From Bacillota bacterium (GTDB lineage: Bacteria; Bacillota; Bacilli; Paenibacillales; NBRC-103111), in the NCBI GenBank assembly GCA_023386955.1, contig JAEWIS010000045.1:1-33608 (forward strand): 33,608 bases of DNA, read 5' to 3'. The first letter of the stretch is position 1. The number at the start of each line of letters is the position of its first letter. Shown piece by piece: positions 23,666 through 32,938 of the stretch. A model generated the notes under the pieces. It was not told where the DNA came from. It was given only the letters and a program-made list of their open reading frames with translations, and searched no databases. The translations under genes and the position numbers were made by a program.

Positions 23666-26600
23666 CTACGGCCGCATCTGCTGATACAGCCGGTAAATCA
23701 TAACCGCCGCCTGGGCGCGGCTGGAAGCTTCATACGGAGCAAACCGTCCGTCGCCCACACCATCCGCAATGCCGGTTTGCTTCAGGAAACGGACAGCCTC
23801 CCGGGCATATCCGGCTAACTCCTGCTCATCGGCAAACGCGCTGTTTTGCCCTTCCTGCTTCAGCTCGCCCTCCAGCTGCCGGATCACGCGGTACAATACC
23901 ACCGCCATATCCTGGCGGCTGATCTCTTCGTGGATGCCGAAGCTGCCGTCCTTCCTGCCCTGCACAATACCCAGCTCCTGGGCGGAGGCCAGTGCGGCGT
24001 AATACCAGCTGCCCTGCTCCACATCCGCCAGTGTGGACTTCGCTTCCGTGCGGGTAAGGTCAAACGCATTCATCAGCATGGTGACAAACTCCGCCCGGGT
24101 GACCCTCCCCTCAGGGTGAAACTGTCCTGCGCCGATGCCGCTAACCGCCTCCCGGGCGGCCAAGGCTTCGATGCCCTCCTGTGCCCAGCCGAACCCTGTC
24201 AGATCGGTAAAGGCTACCTCGTGGTGTACGGCTGCAAATTTGCCCAATTCATGCGGCTGAAGCAGTATTCTCTTCGTTGCCGGATCATAACGGCTATTTT
24301 TCAGCACCTTCAGTTTTTCAGCATTATCGCTCCATGTAAAGACAATCACTTTATGGGGCTTTTCTCCAGGCTGAAGGGAATAGTCCAGCTCCACCTTCAC
24401 TTTGGATGTACCGAAATCTGATACCTGCCTCCCGTTCAAGGTTAAAGCAAGGTCATACACATCGGCCCCGTGCAGCATAGCTTGGGCTTTCCCGTCCGAA
24501 TCAGACCCGGCTGCCTTCGCGATCTGCAGCTTAACCTTCACACCCGCTTCCCCCTGAACGGCAAGCAGCTCTGCCGGTAAGGTCACAGAAGCTAAACCGG
24601 CGGCATGGATACGGATAGCTTTTATGTTGCCTGCTTCCCCCCGGCTGGCGAAGGTAATGGGCAATTCCACCTCCAGTCCCTGCAGCGGCTCTGTGGAGGC
24701 AATCTCGATATCCACTGTGCCCGAAAGCTCTCCAGCCTGCTCCACTGCCTTCTTTACATCCGTCTCCCGCAGGACCAGACGGGAGATACCGCCGGCAGCA
24801 GGAGTCACGGTGACTGCAAGCTTTCCTTGGCCGACGGAATCAGCAGCCTTCCCCGGATCTGGCGAAGGGCCTGAGCTGCCGCCGGAATAGACTGCCGGAG
24901 CTTGGGGTGTTCCGGTGACCGTTATGCCGGATGACAGGTTTCCTGCCTGGTCCCGGGTGCTGATCCGGTAGGTGTACGATATCCCATTGTCCAGGCCGGA
25001 TATGATGATGCTCCTCTGCCCCGCAGGGACATACACCGCTTCCGTAACGGAAGGCACGGGGTTCTCCCGTATGATGCGAATCGATGCCAGATCCTCATCC
25101 GGGGGATCAGACCAGGCGAGTGTCAGCTGCCTGTCTCCTGGGCTTACAGCAGCTGCGGTCACCTCACCAGGGGGTGTGATATCCGTTTCACCGGGCTCGA
25201 CTGGCCCTTCCACCCGGATGTTCACCTCATCCGTCCATTGCCCATCTGCACTTATGGCTGTGACTACTGCTTGCCCCGGACTGACAGCCGTCACCAACAC
25301 ATGAGTTTTCCCGTCGATAGGCTGGTATACAGCATCCGTCACCGTGGCTACTGCGGGATTGCTGGTTGTAAACTGTATGGTCTTGTCGCTGGCATCCTCC
25401 GGATGAACCGCTGCCCACAGTGGAAATTGATCCCCCGCCTGGATAACAGCAGGCATTCCGTACGTATCAATGGTTACACTGGTTGCCGGCACAGTAGGAA
25501 TAACAGCTTGGAGGGACAAGGCTGCGGAGAAGGTCTGACCTCCCCGCTCCACGGCATCAATTTGAACCTGATTGGCGCCTTCCTGAAGCGGAAGGTTCAG
25601 ACGGAAGGTATTGACATAATTGCTGCTGTACGGTGTGGGAATTTCCGTTCCATTCACCCGAACCTTCAACAGGGCTCCTTTATTCGTCCGGCCTGACACC
25701 CCATACACCAGCCCTGTTACCGTACCGTCCATTTGATCCAGCTTGATGATTGGCGGTGCCGCATCTCCGGCGGTTGATCTGTTTTCATGCGTGGCACCGT
25801 AAGGATCTGTTGCGGCCAGAGAGAACTTCACGGCGTCAGCAATGGTGATGTCGGTTCCGTTGGTGGTCAATTTCACATATTGTCCGGTGCCGGGAGCAAA
25901 TTTGTATGTGCCCAGGTATACCCACATATTGTCAACGCCATTTTGATGAATGCGTATGGAATTGTCCTTCCCGCCATCATAGGCAATTTCCAAGGGAATG
26001 TTGTAGCCCCGGCTGCCTGGCGAATTCCAAAGCATGTATACATTGTATTCACCGGCTTGTGTAACATAAGGCGTCCACTTGGCCCATTTGCCGGCAACAT
26101 TGTTGTCATGGAAATAATTAAGGCCAAAGCGTGATGTCGTATATTGGCTTACCGACCAGCCGCCGTCCGACGTAAACCCGCTGTCCAGATTGTCTACAAT
26201 CATCTCCACGCGCCTGTCCGGAGATGTCCTCACCGCCAGCTCCGCAGAGGCTCCGGACATCAGCCTGTTGATATCCGCTGCCTGGAGCTTGTAATAATAG
26301 GTAGTATTCTCTTTAATCCCGCTCCAATCGGTATATTGGCTTGCTGTCAGCATCGTACCGATCCGGTTCGTTTCCGAAGGCTCAAATTCCGGCGTTTCGC
26401 TGCGGTACAAATTGTAGCCCAGCAGGTCCGCCTCCTGATTTGGCTCCCAGGCCAATCGAACCTTTACTGCTGTGGATTCAAGAGCATGCAAGCCCTGCGG
26501 TATGGAGGGAGGTGTTGTATCCTTCGCTTCCTGTGTGGTTGCAGTCACAATAGCGCTGAAGCCGGACAGATTGCCTGCATAGTCCATTGCCTGGACCTTG

Positions 26601-29080
26601 AAGCTGTAGGAGGTTTTCTCCGCGAGCCCGCCCACACTGTATGAGGTTCCGTATGTTTCCGCAAGAATTGATCCATTCCCATCGGAGATCCGGTACCCCT
26701 TAATCCCCGAACCTCCGGTATCCGTTGCCGCATTCCACGAAACATCCACAGATGCTTTCTTGGCAGCTGTCACCCGCAAGCCGTTTGGCACCGAGGGAGT
26801 TTCCGTATCCGTATAAACGGGCGCAGCAAGCGGCTCGGTTCTGGCGCCGTAGAGCAGACCGCTGCCATTGGTGCCGACGTAGACCCGGCCGTGAACCTGG
26901 CGGTCTCCGGTCATGGCGTTGGGGTCATTTCCGGGGAAGGGCTCATCCACACTGGCCTTCACCCAGGTTTCCCCCATATCATCGGAGCGGAATATGGCTT
27001 CCTTGGCATGCCCCGCCACCTTCCCATAGACGAATACGGCCGGATTCAACCTTCCGGGAGCATGTTTGCCAAAGCTGAACAGGAATGCCGTCTCTACGCC
27101 CTCAACCTTCGCGAAGCTTTTTCCTGCGTCGCTGGAACGGTATAATCCCTGGTTATTGAGGCCGACCCAGACCTCTCCCATGATCCCGGGAGCCGCCTCC
27201 ACATTATGCCATGCAGTGGATTGTGCAGGCAGGGCTCCTCCCGGACTCCAGGAAATGCCTCCATTAGTGGTGACGTACATGCGGCCGGACTTGTCATACA
27301 GATAAAAGATACTGCCGTTCACCTTATCCGAGGACAGCGGCTGATAATAATTCCCGAACACGTTGTCACCGGACAGTCCCCCCGACGGTGCTCCCACACC
27401 CCGCTGCCAGGTAACCCCCCGGTCAAGCGTCACATACACATCACTGCGCTGGGGCATCCAGATGATGTTATCGGGGCTGGTAGCTGATACCGCCACTCTT
27501 CCTCCCTGAGCCTTTTTGTAAGGCAGCGTAGCGAATCCGGTATAGTTTACGCCTCCATCCAGGGAATAGGCGCCGTTGCCCGGGCTTTCCCGGTTATCCC
27601 CATTCCACCCGTACGTTCCCACACGCACGACATATTCCGGATCGGTTACCTGCACATCGATGCCGGTAGTGGTCATCAGTCCGATTGCGCTGCTGCCCGT
27701 AAAATAGGTAGATGCAGGAAAATCAGTCAGCGAAACATGATCGAACCCCCCGTTATCGGCAATGCCGCTGTGCAGAATCGCTCTCCCCCCGGGAGGGCTG
27801 GTCAAATTACTGACATTAACCGTAGACTCCAGGCCTTTGGCATAATTGGTCCATTCCGAAGGCGCCACCGTAATGTCATCAGTCCTCCAAGGGTAATACC
27901 AGTCCGTAAACCACACCCGCTTGGAGTTGTAAGGGTCAATCACAATCGAAGAGGTTTCCGAGGACCAATGCCAATCGGGCATCCATGGCGTGCTAATATT
28001 GCGGGTATAGGTCAATTTTGTCCAGGTGGCGCCGCGGTCTGTGGAACGGTAGATCGGATTGTTATGCTCCCCCATACCACGTGCTGTCATGATGACGTTC
28101 TTATCCGCATGGTCCACGGTGATGCCGATAAATATTTTCCCCGCTTCCCCTGGAGGTGTCAAATCCACCCAGCGATTGCCCTCCAGTCTGGCAATGCCTG
28201 AGCTATGGGTGACATACAGGTAGCCGTCCTGGTCGATAAGGGCCTTCTTAGGCTTCACCGGGCTGCCGGACAGCAGCGTCCAGGTTGCTCCTGCATTGCG
28301 GCTGACATATACACCCGTATTGAAAGCGCCTGCATAAATGGTCTGACTGGGCTGCCCGTTTCCTCCTGTAGCCGGATCGAAGGCAATAAAGGTAATACCG
28401 CTATTGGTGCTGTCGGCTAATGCCGGGAAGGAAGCCACCTTCTCCCAGCTTCCGCTGTTGGCTGCGGCAGTGCTGCGGAAGAGCCCCTTGGTCCGGGAGC
28501 CGTAATAAATCACATTCCCATCGTTGGGATCAACTGTAATCCGTTCCGTGATTTTATTAACGCCGTTGGCATTCATAGGGACATCTGCCCCGCCAGCCTT
28601 CAGATTGGTTCTGGTCCAGGTTTCTCCCCGGTCCACAGATTTATAAATATCGCTGGGCGACCAATAATCATACTTGCCTAATGCAGCATAGAGAATGTCG
28701 GGATTGCTGGGGTCAATCGCCATGCTGTCCACCCCGTACAAATTCACCTCACTGCGGTCGGCAAAACCCACCAGTTGTCTCCAGGTTTTCTCCGCCTCAT
28801 TCCAGCGGTACATGCCGCCCACATCCGTCCGGATGTAAACCAGATCCTGTTCGGCCGGATGGGCTACCATCCCGGTCACGTAGCCGCCCCCGCCGATAGG
28901 GACGCCACTCCATTCATAGGGGTCCTGCGCCACAGAGCCTTGGGCATAAGCAAACCTGCTCCCTCCGGAAAAAGGAGCTATGCCTCCGCAAATCAGAACA
29001 AACGCCAAAAAGCATAACGCCAAACGGGGAGTGCCTTTCCAACCGCGTCTTTCATGCATCCGTTCCCTTCTCCATTTCAT
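23666..29080 (-). CDS. Secreted multidomain GH74 xyloglucanase with SLH anchor
   Basis: An 1804-residue secreted enzyme. A signal peptide (about 1-47, ending SRFAYAQG) leads into the GH74 double propeller (about 50-770), with repeated STDRGATWTKL-like blades. The likely catalytic pair is Asp86 (RTDVGGMYRW) and Asp442 (HSGIADNGGFD). GH74 enzymes cut the beta-1,4-glucan backbone of xyloglucan. Then come two fibronectin type III domains (about 785-970), a golvesin-like beta domain (975-1105), a glucodextranase-B-like module, a Big_2 Ig domain (1210-1310), a third fibronectin domain, an unassigned stretch, and three SLH repeats in the last 190 residues. It should be tethered to the wall, with products released at the cell surface. 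AAGGGAG lies 10 bases from the start. The next gene upstream is a response regulator. Confidence 0.93.
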   Translation of the reverse strand: MKWRRERMHERRGWKGTPRLALCFLAFVLICGGIAPFSGGSRFAYAQGSVAQDPYEWSGVPIGGGGYVTGMVAHPAEQDLVYIRTDVGGMYRWNEAEKTWRQLVGFADRSEVNLYGVDSMAIDPSNPDILYAALGKYDYWSPSDIYKSVDRGETWTRTNLKAGGADVPMNANGVNKITERITVDPNDGNVIYYGSRTKGLFRSTAAANSGSWEKVASFPALADSTNSGITFIAFDPATGGNGQPSQTIYAGAFNTGVYVSRNAGATWTLLSGSPVKPKKALIDQDGYLYVTHSSGIARLEGNRWVDLTPPGEAGKIFIGITVDHADKNVIMTARGMGEHNNPIYRSTDRGATWTKLTYTRNISTPWMPDWHWSSETSSIVIDPYNSKRVWFTDWYYPWRTDDITVAPSEWTNYAKGLESTVNVSNLTSPPGGRAILHSGIADNGGFDHVSLTDFPASTYFTGSSAIGLMTTTGIDVQVTDPEYVVRVGTYGWNGDNRESPGNGAYSLDGGVNYTGFATLPYKKAQGGRVAVSATSPDNIIWMPQRSDVYVTLDRGVTWQRGVGAPSGGLSGDNVFGNYYQPLSSDKVNGSIFYLYDKSGRMYVTTNGGISWSPGGALPAQSTAWHNVEAAPGIMGEVWVGLNNQGLYRSSDAGKSFAKVEGVETAFLFSFGKHAPGRLNPAVFVYGKVAGHAKEAIFRSDDMGETWVKASVDEPFPGNDPNAMTGDRQVHGRVYVGTNGSGLLYGARTEPLAAPVYTDTETPSVPNGLRVTAAKKASVDVSWNAATDTGGSGIKGYRISDGNGSILAETYGTSYSVGGLAEKTSYSFKVQAMDYAGNLSGFSAIVTATTQEAKDTTPPSIPQGLHALESTAVKVRLAWEPNQEADLLGYNLYRSETPEFEPSETNRIGTMLTASQYTDWSGIKENTTYYYKLQAADINRLMSGASAELAVRTSPDRRVEMIVDNLDSGFTSDGGWSVSQYTTSRFGLNYFHDNNVAGKWAKWTPYVTQAGEYNVYMLWNSPGSRGYNIPLEIAYDGGKDNSIRIHQNGVDNMWVYLGTYKFAPGTGQYVKLTTNGTDITIADAVKFSLAATDPYGATHENRSTAGDAAPPIIKLDQMDGTVTGLVYGVSGRTNKGALLKVRVNGTEIPTPYSSNYVNTFRLNLPLQEGANQVQIDAVERGGQTFSAALSLQAVIPTVPATSVTIDTYGMPAVIQAGDQFPLWAAVHPEDASDKTIQFTTSNPAVATVTDAVYQPIDGKTHVLVTAVSPGQAVVTAISADGQWTDEVNIRVEGPVEPGETDITPPGEVTAAAVSPGDRQLTLAWSDPPDEDLASIRIIRENPVPSVTEAVYVPAGQRSIIISGLDNGISYTYRISTRDQAGNLSSGITVTGTPQAPAVYSGGSSGPSPDPGKAADSVGQGKLAVTVTPAAGGISRLVLRETDVKKAVEQAGELSGTVDIEIASTEPLQGLEVELPITFASRGEAGNIKAIRIHAAGLASVTLPAELLAVQGEAGVKVKLQIAKAAGSDSDGKAQAMLHGADVYDLALTLNGRQVSDFGTSKVKVELDYSLQPGEKPHKVIVFTWSDNAEKLKVLKNSRYDPATKRILLQPHELGKFAAVHHEVAFTDLTGFGWAQEGIEALAAREAVSGIGAGQFHPEGRVTRAEFVTMLMNAFDLTRTEAKSTLADVEQGSWYYAALASAQELGIVQGRKDGSFGIHEEISRQDMAVVLYRVIRQLEGELKQEGQNSAFADEQELAGYAREAVRFLKQTGIADGVGDGRFAPYEASSRAQAAVMIYRLYQQMRP

Positions 29081-29243
29081 GAACGCTAATCTCCCTTCCG
29101 GTTTCAGCTGCAGCTCTTATCAGCATGATGAGTGCATGTTCAATTATAGGCAATCCGCAGGTCCCCTTACAGGTGACAAACCTTCAATTTCTGGTGGATT
29201 CCTATAGAGGCTCCATACCCAGACCATTCCCCGAATAAATCAT

Positions 29244-29275
29244 AAAAAAAAAGACCTGCTCCGTTAGAGCAAGTC
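29244..29275 (-). terminator. Terminator of the response regulator gene
   Basis: On the minus strand GACTTGCTC and GAGCAGGTC form a 9-bp stem with one G-U pair and a short loop, followed by nine T. It separates the response regulator from the xyloglucanase gene, so the two are not one simple transcript. Confidence 0.85.
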
Positions 29276-29303
29276 CCGGTCAACAGGTTACTGGAAACAC
29301 CCG

Positions 29304-30911
29304 TTACTTGATGCTGTCCCGGTAAGCACTGGGCGTAACGCCAGCTATCTTCTTGAACAGCTTCGTAAAATAACTGGGGTCGGCATAACCTACCGCATAG
29401 CAAATATCGTACAGCTTATTCCGGGGGTTGCGCAGCAGCTCTTTCGCCCGTTCCATCCTGACCTGGGTCAAATAATCGTTGACCGTCCTCCCGGTCTCTT
29501 GCTTGTATAATAGGCAGACATAAGTAGGCGTCAAGAATACATCCCGGCCAATATCGGTAACTGTAATATTCTCCGAATAACGGGCATTGATGATCGCCTG
29601 CACCCGCTCTACCAAATTACCGGACTTTCCGTTCCGCCGTTCCCAAATCAAGGCACACCGTTCAGAAAGAAGCTGCTCCAGGGTACGTTGAAGCTCCTCA
29701 AACGTTTCTTGCCTGGCCAATATCTCCCAAACCGAGGACTCTTGCGCATACGGTCCTTGTATCCCCAGCTCCAATAGGAGCTGGTCAGCCAGAAGGGCCA
29801 GCTGCAGGCTGAGATTGCGGATATAGTCTGCTCCACTTCTCCAGCTTTTGGCCAACTGGCCAAAAATACAATCCAGTTCTTCCTGCAGCCGCTCCGCATC
29901 TCCTGCCTTCATCAGGACTGTAAGGCGCTCGATTCGCGTGTGATCCACCCGAAAAACCTGCTCCTCGGAAGGTTCCGGACTGTTTGTAGTAATGATGCGG
30001 TTTTTGCCTAAATACCATTTCCGTTCCGCTGCGTCCCTGGCTTGAGCGTAAGAGTGGCTGATATGCCCCAGCCCCTTGCTCCGATCCCCCACACCAATGG
30101 TAACCGTCAAAGCCAGCCAACGCTCCAGGTTATACCGGATCGCTTCGGCTAACGCCAGCAGCCGTTCCTCGCAAAACCCTTTGCTCTCTAAACAGAGAAT
30201 ACACGCCAATTCTCCGCTCCGCACCTCAAAGACATATCCGCCCATGTCCAGGTCCATAAGCTCCTGGCAAACATTAACCGCGGCATACATCAGCAGTTGC
30301 CTGTCCCGTTCATTGCGGGAAGCCAGCATTTCCGCATAATCATCCACACTGATGACCAATACTACATAATCTGCCGACACCGGCAGGTTGAGCTCCAAAA
30401 AAGCGATCCGCTCCTGTATCAAACCGGGAGACAGCCTCTGCCCCAGAAGTGCATACAGGAACCGCTCACGCAAAAGCGGCAAACTTTCCCTCAGCTTCAC
30501 CTGCATGTCCCGGGCCACCTGCAGTTGTCTTTCCTGCTCTGCCAGCTCCATGGTAATCCGCCTCACCACCTGGCGAAGCTCACGCAGATTGACTGGTTTA
30601 AAAATATAATCCACTGCATTCAGCTGCAAGGCCGACTTCAGATAATCCGCCACAGTATGCTCGCTGACAAAAACAATTTTGATTCGGGGGTAACGTTCCC
30701 TCAGCCTCCGGGATAATTCAATTCCGTCTAAATGATGCAGCCGCACATCCGTCAATACGATATCTGGCTTCAGACGCTCCGCCTCTTGTAGGGCCGACTC
30801 CCCGTCCTCAGCCTCCCCCGCCACCTCAATGCCGTATGCACTCCAATTCAAATAATGGCGAAGACCGTAGCGTACCCTAGGCTCATTATCTACAATTAAC
30901 AGCTTATACAT
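29304..30911 (-). CDS. YesN-like response regulator (receiver plus AraC-type DNA-binding domain)
   Basis: A 535-residue protein. The receiver domain (about 1-120) has the acidic pocket in LLIVDNEPRV, phospho-acceptor Asp55 (IVLTDVRLHH), Ser83 and Lys105 (DYIFKPVN). A long middle region (about 130-420) resembles the regulatory insert of YesN proteins. The C-terminal 100 residues are an AraC double helix-turn-helix (VTDIGRDVFLTPTYVCLLYK and DICYAVGYADPSYFTKLFKK). Start 30911 (MYKLLIVDN) is the family start; the reading frame extends further upstream without a good site. YesN-type regulators normally pair with a YesM histidine kinase; none is in this window. Its neighbour suggests control of xyloglucan use, by inference only. 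Confidence 0.92.
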   Translation of the reverse strand: MYKLLIVDNEPRVRYGLRHYLNWSAYGIEVAGEAEDGESALQEAERLKPDIVLTDVRLHHLDGIELSRRLRERYPRIKIVFVSEHTVADYLKSALQLNAVDYIFKPVNLRELRQVVRRITMELAEQERQLQVARDMQVKLRESLPLLRERFLYALLGQRLSPGLIQERIAFLELNLPVSADYVVLVISVDDYAEMLASRNERDRQLLMYAAVNVCQELMDLDMGGYVFEVRSGELACILCLESKGFCEERLLALAEAIRYNLERWLALTVTIGVGDRSKGLGHISHSYAQARDAAERKWYLGKNRIITTNSPEPSEEQVFRVDHTRIERLTVLMKAGDAERLQEELDCIFGQLAKSWRSGADYIRNLSLQLALLADQLLLELGIQGPYAQESSVWEILARQETFEELQRTLEQLLSERCALIWERRNGKSGNLVERVQAIINARYSENITVTDIGRDVFLTPTYVCLLYKQETGRTVNDYLTQVRMERAKELLRNPRNKLYDICYAVGYADPSYFTKLFKKIAGVTPSAYRDSIK

Positions 30912-30990
30912 GGGCGTTGTCCCCGCTCTCCAGTATTTCCTTTTATTATACGGGAAGAAGCAGGAGCCTGCAGGAAAATGGCAGATCATT

Positions 30991-31126
30991 TCTAACGAAT
31001 ATCAGAAGCCTTATTTCCTCTGACTGCACTCATTTGAGCCGATTATCACGGAATAAGCTTCTACAGATTCGTTGAACAGAAAAAGGGGGGCGAACGGACG
31101 ATATAACGTTGCTGAGATTCGTTACA
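30991..31126. repeat. Intergenic repeat cluster 4 (one forward, two reverse, degenerate)
   Basis: Units that fit the cluster 3 pattern: 30991-31016 forward (TCTAACGA, core, CCTTATTT), 31051-31076 reverse (GAATAAGC, core, TTCGTTGAA) and 31102-31126 reverse (TATAACGT, core, TTCGTTAC). Copies are weaker than in clusters 1-3. A possible truncated forward unit (GCTAACGAAGTCGCC, from about 31157) abuts the tRNA-Leu fragment at 31176. No gene is supported in 30912-31336. Confidence 0.5.
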
Positions 31127-31175
31127 AAAACCGTAGCCATTGTTAAAAAAACCGGAGCTAACGAAGTCGCCTGGG

Positions 31176-31241
31176 GTCCACTGGAACCTGAATCCAGCGC
31201 GTCTGCCAATTCCGCCACGATTGCATATGAAGTTAGAGTGG
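31176..31241 (-). pseudogene. tRNA-Leu 5' fragment (left copy of a 66-bp direct repeat)
   Basis: On the minus strand this repeats the 5' half of the tRNA-Leu(CAG) gene from the anticodon arm to the 5' end, plus its 5' flank and the CCA end of tRNA-Asp. It matches 32890-32955 with four mismatches. The 3' half (variable arm, T-arm, acceptor 3' strand) is missing, so it cannot make a tRNA. With the right copy it bounds an AT-rich 1.7-kb segment. Confidence 0.9.
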
Positions 31242-31336
31242 AAGGTTGGATCAAAAAAAGTGCCTATATTACGCGAAATGGTAATGGGTCACCATTCACC
31301 CGGTGGCGAAAAAACTGCATGAACGAATTCCTTCTT

Positions 31337-31840
31337 TTATTTCGAGCAAATCCACAAAAAAATCCATGATAGCGGCATCAATAAATCCGGAATTGAAGTT
31401 ATTGCATTGTGAGGATGGATATTTTTATTAACGACCATTTCCCGTATATGGTTAATGCCGGCTAAAATAAATAATGGTGTTACAAGGACAATGGTTGCAA
31501 GCCAGAATTCCTTGCCGTACCAAATGCACATGATTCCAGCAATGGCAAAACCAAGTTCAGCATAACCAAGCTCCTTCTGAAATGGACTGCCTTTACTCCA
31601 GCCTATTTGATCGGCAATCATGTCAGATTTAAAGACATGTCCCCAGAATCCGATTAATCCCGAAAGTGAAATGGATACCGTTAATTGATAAAACAAAAGG
31701 TTAGTACAAAATTCTTTGAACGTATCTATATTGGGATTGAAAATTGCTGTAATTAAACCGATAGCAAGACCCGCCACCCACGTTAATATAAAAATCATCT
31801 TTCTTCGTCCACTTCCTTTTTTTCTGTTTTTGTTTTTCAT
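31337..31840 (-). CDS. Small integral membrane protein (DUF6790-like)
   Basis: A 167-residue protein with about four hydrophobic segments: near 15-35, 47-68, 92-125 and at the C-terminus. It has a short very basic N-terminus (KNKNRKKGSGRRK). The motif GFWGHVFKSDMIADQIGW followed by SPFQKELGYAELGFAI recalls the DUF6790 family, whose function is unknown; this label is from memory and moderate. AAGG lies 6 bases before the start. It is divergent from a TetR regulator and shares a control region with two palindromes, so it is the likely target of that regulator. Base composition is far more AT-rich than most of the window. Confidence 0.75.
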   Translation of the reverse strand: MKNKNRKKGSGRRKMIFILTWVAGLAIGLITAIFNPNIDTFKEFCTNLLFYQLTVSISLSGLIGFWGHVFKSDMIADQIGWSKGSPFQKELGYAELGFAIAGIMCIWYGKEFWLATIVLVTPLFILAGINHIREMVVNKNIHPHNAITSIPDLLMPLSWIFLWICSK

Positions 31841-31860
31841 ATTAAACCTTATTATAACGC

Positions 31861-31931
31861 GAGTAATTACTCATATTAGTTATGTTATTCTCTTACCCTT
31901 TATTTGTCAACGGAAATATGAGTAATTACTT
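31861..31931. promoter_or_regulatory. Two TetR-type operators in the divergent control region
   Basis: GAGTAATTACTC (31861-31872) is a perfect 12-bp palindrome and GAGTAATTACTT (31920-31931), within ATGAGTAATTACTTAT, is a near-perfect copy. Their centres are 59 bases apart. The first lies just downstream of the membrane-gene -10; the second lies between the two divergent -35 boxes. This is the expected pattern for a divergently encoded TetR repressor. Confidence 0.7.
31882..31910 (-). promoter_or_regulatory. Sigma-A promoter of the membrane protein gene
   Basis: On the minus strand TTGACA (31905-31910), a 17-base spacer and TAACAT (31882-31887). The first palindrome lies about 10 bases downstream of the -10. 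Confidence 0.7.
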
Positions 31932-31940
31932 ATGTTTCTG

Positions 31941-31969
31941 TTGACAAAATAGGTTCAGCATCCTACCAT
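31941..31969 (+). promoter_or_regulatory. Sigma-A promoter of the tetR gene
   Basis: TTGACA (31941-31946), a 17-base spacer and TACCAT (31964-31969), about 97 bases upstream of the chosen start codon. The second palindrome ends 9 bases before the -35. Confidence 0.7.
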
Positions 31970-32065
31970 AAATTATGGAACTCTTAACCTTGTCATAACC
32001 AGGGACAAAAATGCTCGGCTTTGGGGGCAGTTCCATATCTAAATGCTCAACAGGAGTGGATGGAA

Positions 32066-32698
32066 ATGATGCCTAAAAACCTGGCAAAACCAAATAAATC
32101 AATCCGTAAACCGAAACAATTACGAAGCATCGGCATGAAAGACAAAATACTCAGTTCCGCTCTTCAGTTGTTTTGTGAGAAAGGATACTATAACACTACA
32201 ACGAATGAAATTGCTCAGAGAGCAGAAGTTTCAATCGGAAGCCTCTATTCTTACTTTAAGGACAAGGACACCATTTTTCTGGAAGTACTGGACAGATATC
32301 ACGACAAATTTGCGTTGGCTAAAAATGAAGTCACCAGTAACCTTGACCTATTAAAAACAGACAACAAAGCATGGCTACGTGCTCTTATCGAAAATCTTAT
32401 TAAAGTACATGAAGAATCCAAGGAGCTGAACCGGGAATTAAATGTACTATCTTATTATAATCCAAAGGTTGCTGAAGTCCTGGAGGAACAAAAAAGACAC
32501 ACCTTGCAGGCAACCATCGGTTATTTTATACAGCTAAAAAATGATCTTAAATCAGAAGATATAGAAGCAGCTGCAATTGCCACCTTTGACCTGATTTCAG
32601 CAACTGTTGACAGAATTGTTTTCGGGAAAAATGAAATGAATAGAGAAAGATTGATAAATGCAACAATAGATATTGTTTATAAGTATTTTGCAACATAA
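32066..32698 (+). CDS. TetR-family transcriptional regulator
   Basis: A 210-residue regulator. The N-terminal helix-turn-helix is the classic TetR form: KILSSALQLFCEKGYYNTT, then NEIAQRAEVSIGSLYSYFKDKD. The C-terminal helices (about 75-205) form the ligand-binding and dimer domain, which is variable and gives no clue to the ligand. The start at 32066 is preferred because AGGAG lies 9 bases upstream; in-frame alternatives at 32060, 32069 and an upstream TTG are less well spaced. It is divergent from the small membrane protein and shares two palindromic sites with it. AT-rich like that gene, unlike the surrounding GC-rich genome. Confidence 0.93.
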   Translation: MMPKNLAKPNKSIRKPKQLRSIGMKDKILSSALQLFCEKGYYNTTTNEIAQRAEVSIGSLYSYFKDKDTIFLEVLDRYHDKFALAKNEVTSNLDLLKTDNKAWLRALIENLIKVHEESKELNRELNVLSYYNPKVAEVLEEQKRHTLQATIGYFIQLKNDLKSEDIEAAAIATFDLISATVDRIVFGKNEMNRERLINATIDIVYKYFAT

Positions 32699-32716
32699 AA
32701 ACAAATGAAAAACCAC

Positions 32717-32752
32717 ATAATGCCCCAAGGCCGCTTGGCTCTGGGGCATTAT
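32717..32752 (+). terminator. Terminator of the tetR gene
   Basis: ATAATGCCCCA and TGGGGCATTAT form a perfect 11-bp stem with a 14-base loop, followed by ACTTCATTTTA. It begins 18 bases after the tetR stop. Confidence 0.75.
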
Positions 32753-32787
32753 ACTTCATTTTATTAAGCGCCCAATCCTGCAGGGTA

Positions 32788-32839
32788 TGAAAAAGAGGCT
32801 ATCCCCCAGTCATCTTCATGACCTTCGGGACAGCCTCTT
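32788..32839 (-). terminator. Terminator of the rRNA/tRNA operon
   Basis: On the minus strand AAGAGGCTGTCCC and GGGATAGCCTCTT form a long stem with one mismatch, followed by TTTCAT after the run. It sits 14 bases after the tRNA-Leu 3' end and marks the end of the leftward stable-RNA operon. Confidence 0.85.
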
Positions 32840-32853
32840 CTGCTGTGCTTTAG

Positions 32854-32938
32854 TGCGGTCGAGAGGACTCGAACCTCCACGGAGTATTAGTCCACTGGAA
32901 CCTGAATCCAGCGCGTCTGCCAATTCCGCCACGACCGC
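32854..32938 (-). tRNA. tRNA-Leu (CAG)
   Basis: An 85-base class II tRNA: acceptor GCGGTCG / CGACCGC, anticodon stem CTGGA/TCCAG with loop TTCAGGT (anticodon CAG), a long variable arm (ACTAATACTCCGT), and T-arm GAGGTTCGAGTCCTC. No CCA is encoded. Last gene of the operon. Its 5' half is duplicated at 31176-31241. Confidence 0.95.

Noticed and set aside
31109..31369. Plus-strand frame around the tRNA-Leu fragment
   Set aside because: It is a translation of the tRNA fragment; the same peptide appears over the intact tRNA-Leu.
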